Of a stretch of 24,945 nucleotides of DNA, positions 21,601 through 24,945 are shown in pieces (position 1 is the stretch's first letter; the number at the start of each line of letters is the position of its first letter). Source of the stretch: Firmicutes bacterium ZCTH02-B6. Lineage in GTDB: Bacteria; Bacillota; Limnochordia; Limnochordales; ZCTH02-B6. A program made the position numbers and the translations under genes. The notes below the pieces were generated by a model. That model saw only the letters and a program-made list of their open reading frames with translations, searched no databases and was not told the origin of the DNA. Location of the stretch: positions 1 through 24,945 of the forward strand of contig LZRQ01000034.1 in assembly GCA_002159155.1 (NCBI GenBank), written 5' to 3'.

Positions 21601-23409
21601 TCAGGCGAGGGCTTCCAGCTCGTCCAGCATCTGCTCGAACACGTCCATAACCCGAAGGATCGGCTCTGGTTTCGTCATGTCGACGCCGGCCTGGCGCAGG
21701 AGGTTGAGGGAATAGTCGGAGCTGCCGGAGCGCAGCAGGTTGAGATAGCGCTCCACCGCCGGCCTGCCTTCCTCGAGGATGGCCTGTCCCAGCGCCGTGG
21801 CCGCCGCGAACCCCGTGGCGTACTTGTACACATAAAACGCGTTGTAGAAGTGGGGGATACGGGCCCACTCGATCGCGATGGGATCGTCCGCGATCAGTTC
21901 GGGACCGTAGTACTCCTTAACCAAGCCGTGATACGTGTCGCTCATGAACTGCGGCGTGAGGGCTTCTCCTGCCTCGACGTGCTCGTGGATGATTTTCTCA
22001 AACTCGGCGAACTTGACCTGGCGGAAGACGGTGGCCCGCACGCCGTCCAGGTACTTGTTGATCAGGTAACGGCGCTGGGCTTTGTCGCTGGTTTCCTTGA
22101 GCAGATGATGGAAAAGCAGGTGTTCATTCAAGGTGGAGGCGACTTCGGCCACAAAGATGGTGTACTGGGCGTACACGAACGGCTGCGTCGTATTGGACAG
22201 GTAGCTGTGGCACGCATGGCCGAACTCGTGGGCAAGGGTGAACAGGTTGTCCAAGTTCGGTTCGTAGTTCATCAGGATGTAGGGGTGAACGCCGTACGCG
22301 CTGATCGAGTAGGCGCCGCTGCGCTTGCCCTCGTTCTCCAGGACGTCAACCCAGCGATTTGCCAGCCCTTCCTGAACGATCCGGAGATACTCGTCGCCCA
22401 GGGGTTTCAGCGCCTGCACCATCGTTTGGCACGCCTGCTCATAGGGGATGTGCATGTCGGCTTCGGGCACGAGCGGCACGTAGATGTCATAGATGTGCAG
22501 CTCGTCGACGCCCAGCAGTCGTTTGCGGATGCCCATGTAGCGGTGGAGCAAGTCGATCCGGGAGCGGATGGTGTCGATTAGGTTCGTATACACCTCAACC
22601 GGGATGTTTTCCTCGTGCAAGGCCATGTGCAGGGCCGATGGGTACTTGCGGGTCCTCGCGTAAAAGACGTCTTTGCGGACGCTCGAGGCTAGCGTCGCCG
22701 CCACCGTGTGGCGCCAGCGGGCGTACGTATTGTGCAGGGCCTCAAAGGCATCCTTGCGCACGCGGCGGTCGGCACTTTCCATAAAGCGGATGTAGCGCCC
22801 GTGGGTCAATTCCACCCACTCGCCGTTTTCGTCCTGGATCGCGGGGAACTTCAGGTCCGCGTCGTTAAACATGTCAAACACGTTGGATGGCGCCTGCGCC
22901 ACCTCGCCCGCAGCAGCCAGGATCGCTTCCTCCGCCGGCGAGAGGGTATGGGGTTTGTAGCGCACGATGTCCTCGATGTGGTGCCGGTAAAGGGCGAGCT
23001 CGGGGCTATTGAGGTACTGCTGCAGCCGCTCCTCCGACAGTTGCAGGATCTCGGGCTCGATGAAGGAGATGGCGGTACGCAGCTCGACATAGAGGCGCTG
23101 GCTGCGATCAAAGAGCGCCTGGTACTTGTCGTTGGTGCTGTCCTCATCCATCCGGGTAAAGGCGTAGACGTACACCCGCTCCAGCCGCTCTGCCGTTTCA
23201 TCCCGCAGCTTGAGGCATTCGGCCAGCCGGGCGGGCGACTGGGCCAAAGTCCCCGCGAAGGCCTGTAGGCGTGCAATCGCGTCCTTGGTCTTGCGGAAAT
23301 CTTCTTCCCAGTGTTCATCCGTGGGGTAAAGATCCTCGAGTCGCCAGCGCATGGCCTCGGGGATCTCGGCGCGCTTGGGCAGCGTCTTGGCAGCGGTGGG
23401 GTTGGTCAC
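21601..23409 (-). CDS. pepF: Oligoendopeptidase F
   Basis: A 602-residue M3-family zinc metallopeptidase that cleaves short peptides in the cytoplasm. The zinc site is His394-Glu-Phe-Gly-His398 with Glu422 in VAEVAST as third ligand, exactly as in PepF. The long helical N-terminal half begins with the usual RWRLEDLYP (about 21-29) and TRMDEDSTN. The C-terminal part has YKYATGFAAATALG and GSSDYSLNLLRQAGVDM, also typical. GTG at 23409 with GGGAG nine bases before it. It stands alone, convergent with the HypE-like gene and divergent from uppP. No signal peptide. Confidence 0.96.
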   Translation of the reverse strand: MTNPTAAKTLPKRAEIPEAMRWRLEDLYPTDEHWEEDFRKTKDAIARLQAFAGTLAQSPARLAECLKLRDETAERLERVYVYAFTRMDEDSTNDKYQALFDRSQRLYVELRTAISFIEPEILQLSEERLQQYLNSPELALYRHHIEDIVRYKPHTLSPAEEAILAAAGEVAQAPSNVFDMFNDADLKFPAIQDENGEWVELTHGRYIRFMESADRRVRKDAFEALHNTYARWRHTVAATLASSVRKDVFYARTRKYPSALHMALHEENIPVEVYTNLIDTIRSRIDLLHRYMGIRKRLLGVDELHIYDIYVPLVPEADMHIPYEQACQTMVQALKPLGDEYLRIVQEGLANRWVDVLENEGKRSGAYSISAYGVHPYILMNYEPNLDNLFTLAHEFGHACHSYLSNTTQPFVYAQYTIFVAEVASTLNEHLLFHHLLKETSDKAQRRYLINKYLDGVRATVFRQVKFAEFEKIIHEHVEAGEALTPQFMSDTYHGLVKEYYGPELIADDPIAIEWARIPHFYNAFYVYKYATGFAAATALGQAILEEGRPAVERYLNLLRSGSSDYSLNLLRQAGVDMTKPEPILRVMDVFEQMLDELEALA

Positions 23410-23639
23410 AGTCGCTCACTCCCGTCGTCGTGTAGTTTGCTCGTCCCCCGTTACGTCGACTACTTTTCCGCCTTTCCAGTGAGATTCCTCGTCCGGCGGC
23501 CCGGGCGCACCGGCCGGCAACCGTGGGCACTAGGGATGGCGCCGCGGTCCGCATAAGAATCTGGAAAGACGATCCGGCTATGGCCAACGAGGCCAAGGTG
23601 TGCTATGGTGAAGCGCGGGATCGACTGGGGGCGTAATGA

Positions 23640-24446
23640 ATGAGCGCATGGCAAGCCATCGTCCTGGGCGTGCTCCAGGGACTGACGGAATTCCTGCCCG
23701 TCAGCAGCTCCGGACACCTGGTCATCGCCCGCCATCTGTTAGGCATCAGCGCCGAAGCGCTGACCTTTGACGTCTTCGTGCACTTCGGAAGCCTTCTGGC
23801 CGTGGCGCTGTTTTTCCGCGAGGAGATCATGCAGATGATCGCGGGCGTGCTGGGCCTTCGCCGGCCCGGGGCCGACGCAGGCAGGCGGCTGTTTTGGCTT
23901 TTGGTGATCGCTTCCATTCCCGTAGCCGCCGTGGGCCTTTTGCTTCGGGACGCCATCGAGCGGGCGTTCGCGTCGGTGTTGGTGCCGGCGCTGATGCTGT
24001 TTGTGACCGGTGCCTTGCTCCTGTTCGCAGACCGGGTCGGCAGCCTGCGGCAAAATACCCGCCCCGGTCTGGTGCATGCCGTCGCAATGGGGCTTGGGCA
24101 GGCGTGCGCGGTGCTGCCGGGTCTGTCCCGCTCCGGCACGACCATGAGCGCGGGCCTATTAGCCGGCCTTACCCGGCACGCGGCTGCCCGCTTCGCGTTT
24201 CTCATGTCGATCCCGGCGATTCTCGGAGCTACGGCGCTGGAGGTCATCTCTTTGTGGCGGGACGGCACCGGCTTCGGCGATGTCGCTGGCCCAGTCTTTC
24301 TCGGCACCTTGGCCTCGGCTGTCAGCAGCTACCTGGCCATCGCCATGCTCCTGCGCTTTCTCCAGCGGGGGAGGCTCGCCCCGTTCGCGGTATATACCTG
24401 GGTGATCGGGGCGCTAGTGTTGGGGCTGACTCTTGCCGGCCAGTGA
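23640..24446 (+). CDS. uppP: Undecaprenyl-diphosphatase (BacA family)
   Basis: A 268-residue integral membrane phosphatase that recycles the undecaprenyl-diphosphate lipid carrier in cell-wall synthesis and gives bacitracin resistance. The two family signatures are present: GLTEFLPVSSSGHL (14-27, with Glu17) and PGLSRSGTTMSAG (from Pro160, with Arg164). About seven or eight hydrophobic segments fit the known fold. ATG at 23640 with GGGGG upstream. In the 230-base gap to pepF I see no convincing promoter. A hairpin at 24509-24539 closes the unit. Confidence 0.96.
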   Translation: MSAWQAIVLGVLQGLTEFLPVSSSGHLVIARHLLGISAEALTFDVFVHFGSLLAVALFFREEIMQMIAGVLGLRRPGADAGRRLFWLLVIASIPVAAVGLLLRDAIERAFASVLVPALMLFVTGALLLFADRVGSLRQNTRPGLVHAVAMGLGQACAVLPGLSRSGTTMSAGLLAGLTRHAAARFAFLMSIPAILGATALEVISLWRDGTGFGDVAGPVFLGTLASAVSSYLAIAMLLRFLQRGRLAPFAVYTWVIGALVLGLTLAGQ

Positions 24447-24508
24447 TCCGGGAAAGCGATGGTGCAAAAACGCTCGTGCGTGCCAAAACAACCGTGTCAG
24501 AAGCAACG

Positions 24509-24545
24509 AACCCCGGGAGCGCCGTTTGCACCCGGGGTTTGCTTG
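24509..24545. terminator. Bidirectional terminator between uppP and tRNA-Leu
   Basis: AACCCCGGG (24509-24517) pairs with CCCGGGGTT (24531-24539); the plus strand continues TTTGCTT and the minus strand GGGGTTCGTTGCTTCT. It can serve both convergent units. Confidence 0.75.
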
Positions 24546-24549
24546 CGTG

Positions 24550-24635
24550 TGGTGCCGGAGGTGGGACTCGAACCCACATGGGCGAAGCCCACGCGATTTT
24601 GAGTCGCGCGCGTCTGCCGGTTCCGCCACTCCGGC
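24550..24635 (-). tRNA. tRNA-Leu(CAA)
   Basis: The minus strand gives acceptor GCCGGAG/CTCCGGC, anticodon stem CGCGA/TCGCG with loop CTCAAAA and anticodon CAA, a long variable arm TGGGCTTCGCCCA typical of class II tRNAs, and T-arm GTGGG-TTCGAGT-CCCAC. CCA is encoded (24552-24550). It decodes TTG. Confidence 0.97.
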
Positions 24636-24716
24636 TTATGTTTGCGGTGCCACAACCGGTGCCTTCGGCGGGGCCGCCAGAGCGTGCCCTCCGCCTCCGC
24701 ACAGCGGGCAGAATTC

Positions 24717-24745
24717 ATCATAACACAGCCCCAACCGGGTTTCAA
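24717..24745 (-). promoter_or_regulatory. Promoter of tRNA-Leu
   Basis: On the minus strand, TTGAAA (24745-24740), 17-base spacer, TATGAT (24722-24717). The -10 lies 81 bases upstream of the tRNA, giving a longer precursor leader than in the other two tRNA genes here. Confidence 0.82.
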
Positions 24746-24788
24746 GACGGGTGCTTCGGGGTACCCATCATCAACTTCGCAGAAGCGA

Positions 24789-24814
24789 GGCGGCCGCCGG
24801 CTACGGCGGCCGCC
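24789..24814 (+). repeat. GC stem-loop at the intron insertion site
   Basis: GGCGGCCGCC (24789-24798) and GGCGGCCGCC (24805-24814) form a perfect 10-bp stem with loop GGCTAC. It lies seven bases before the intron 5' end. Group IIC introns insert just after terminator-like stem-loops, so this is probably the target hairpin; unusually there is no T-tract after it. Confidence 0.7.
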
Positions 24815-24821
24815 CCGGGCG

Positions 24822-24945
24822 GTACGCCCGGCATGGGCTGCAACTATAGGGTGAAAGTCCCGAACGGGGGTTGGTGACACCAACCGTTAGCTGAAGGCAA
24901 GGGTGCCCATCGCGAGGTGGGATCCGAAGGAAGCCGGAAGCAAAC
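24822..24945 (+). mobile_element. Group IIC-like intron, 5' end only (cut by window edge)
   Basis: From 24822 the sequence follows the domain I start of group IIC introns such as the Oceanobacillus iheyensis intron: GCCCGGCATGGGC, ACTATAGGGTGAAAGTCCCG, CCGTTAGCTGAAGGCAAGGG, and GAAGGAAGC followed by GCAAAC at the window end. The first bases are GTACG where GTGYG is usual, so the boundary may be off by one or the 5' end is variant. The reverse transcriptase/maturase gene and domains V-VI would lie beyond 24945 and cannot be checked here. Whether the intron is whole and active is unknown. Confidence 0.88.

Noticed and set aside
23894..24877. 327-codon plus-strand frame through uppP, tRNA-Leu and the intron
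   Set aside because: Out-of-frame shadow of uppP that also runs across a tRNA gene and the intron boundary.
1..24945. CRISPR arrays, prophage or defence genes
   Set aside because: No regularly spaced repeats, integrase, capsid or restriction genes were seen; the only mobile element is the partial intron at the right edge.

Overview
The window looks like chromosomal DNA from a GC-rich, probably thermophilic, spore-forming member of the Bacillota (Symbiobacterium/Thermaerobacter/Limnochordia-like). The clues are the B. subtilis-like block ytrI-ytrH / dnaE / accD-accA / pyk, a TRAP protein (mtrB), the sporulation pair YtrH-YtrI, a c-di-AMP (ydaO-type) riboswitch, strong AGGAGG ribosome binding sites with frequent GTG/TTG starts, and sigma-A promoters. 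The genus is inferred, not proven. No prophage, CRISPR array or defence island is visible. The most unusual parts are the RNA leaders and the right-hand edge.

Left part (1-4822): a complete c-di-AMP riboswitch aptamer is followed at once by an intrinsic terminator, then by a 46-codon ORF with a good ribosome binding site, a second terminator-like hairpin, and an AtuA-family (DUF1446) / DUF4387 gene pair. Next comes mtnA (methionine salvage), whose ribosome binding site lies inside an inverted repeat, overlapping gltX by ATGA.

Middle part (4823-10259): tRNA-Gln(CTG) on the minus strand, speE (minus), tRNA-Glu(CTC), a membrane-anchored CHRD protein, a Thermus-type isocitrate dehydrogenase (minus), a stand-alone starch-binding-like (CBM25) protein, and the overlapping sporulation pair ytrH-ytrI (minus). 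The tRNA genes and icd have recognisable promoters, and both tRNA genes here have clear terminators.

Right part (10260-21534, plus strand): a shortened dnaE, a pgpA-type phosphatase, mtrB behind a consensus promoter, a 64-aa conserved protein, accD-accA, pyk, ald, a glutamate-1-semialdehyde aminomutase-like aminotransferase, a 38-codon ORF and a HypE-like AIR-synthase-family protein. The genes are closely spaced and several overlap, so read-through is likely. Together they link phospholipid and fatty-acid synthesis with pyruvate/alanine metabolism.

Right edge (21535-24945): pepF (minus), uppP (plus), tRNA-Leu(CAA) (minus), and the first about 124 nt of a group IIC-like intron, cut by the window end and lying just downstream of a 10-bp GC stem-loop.
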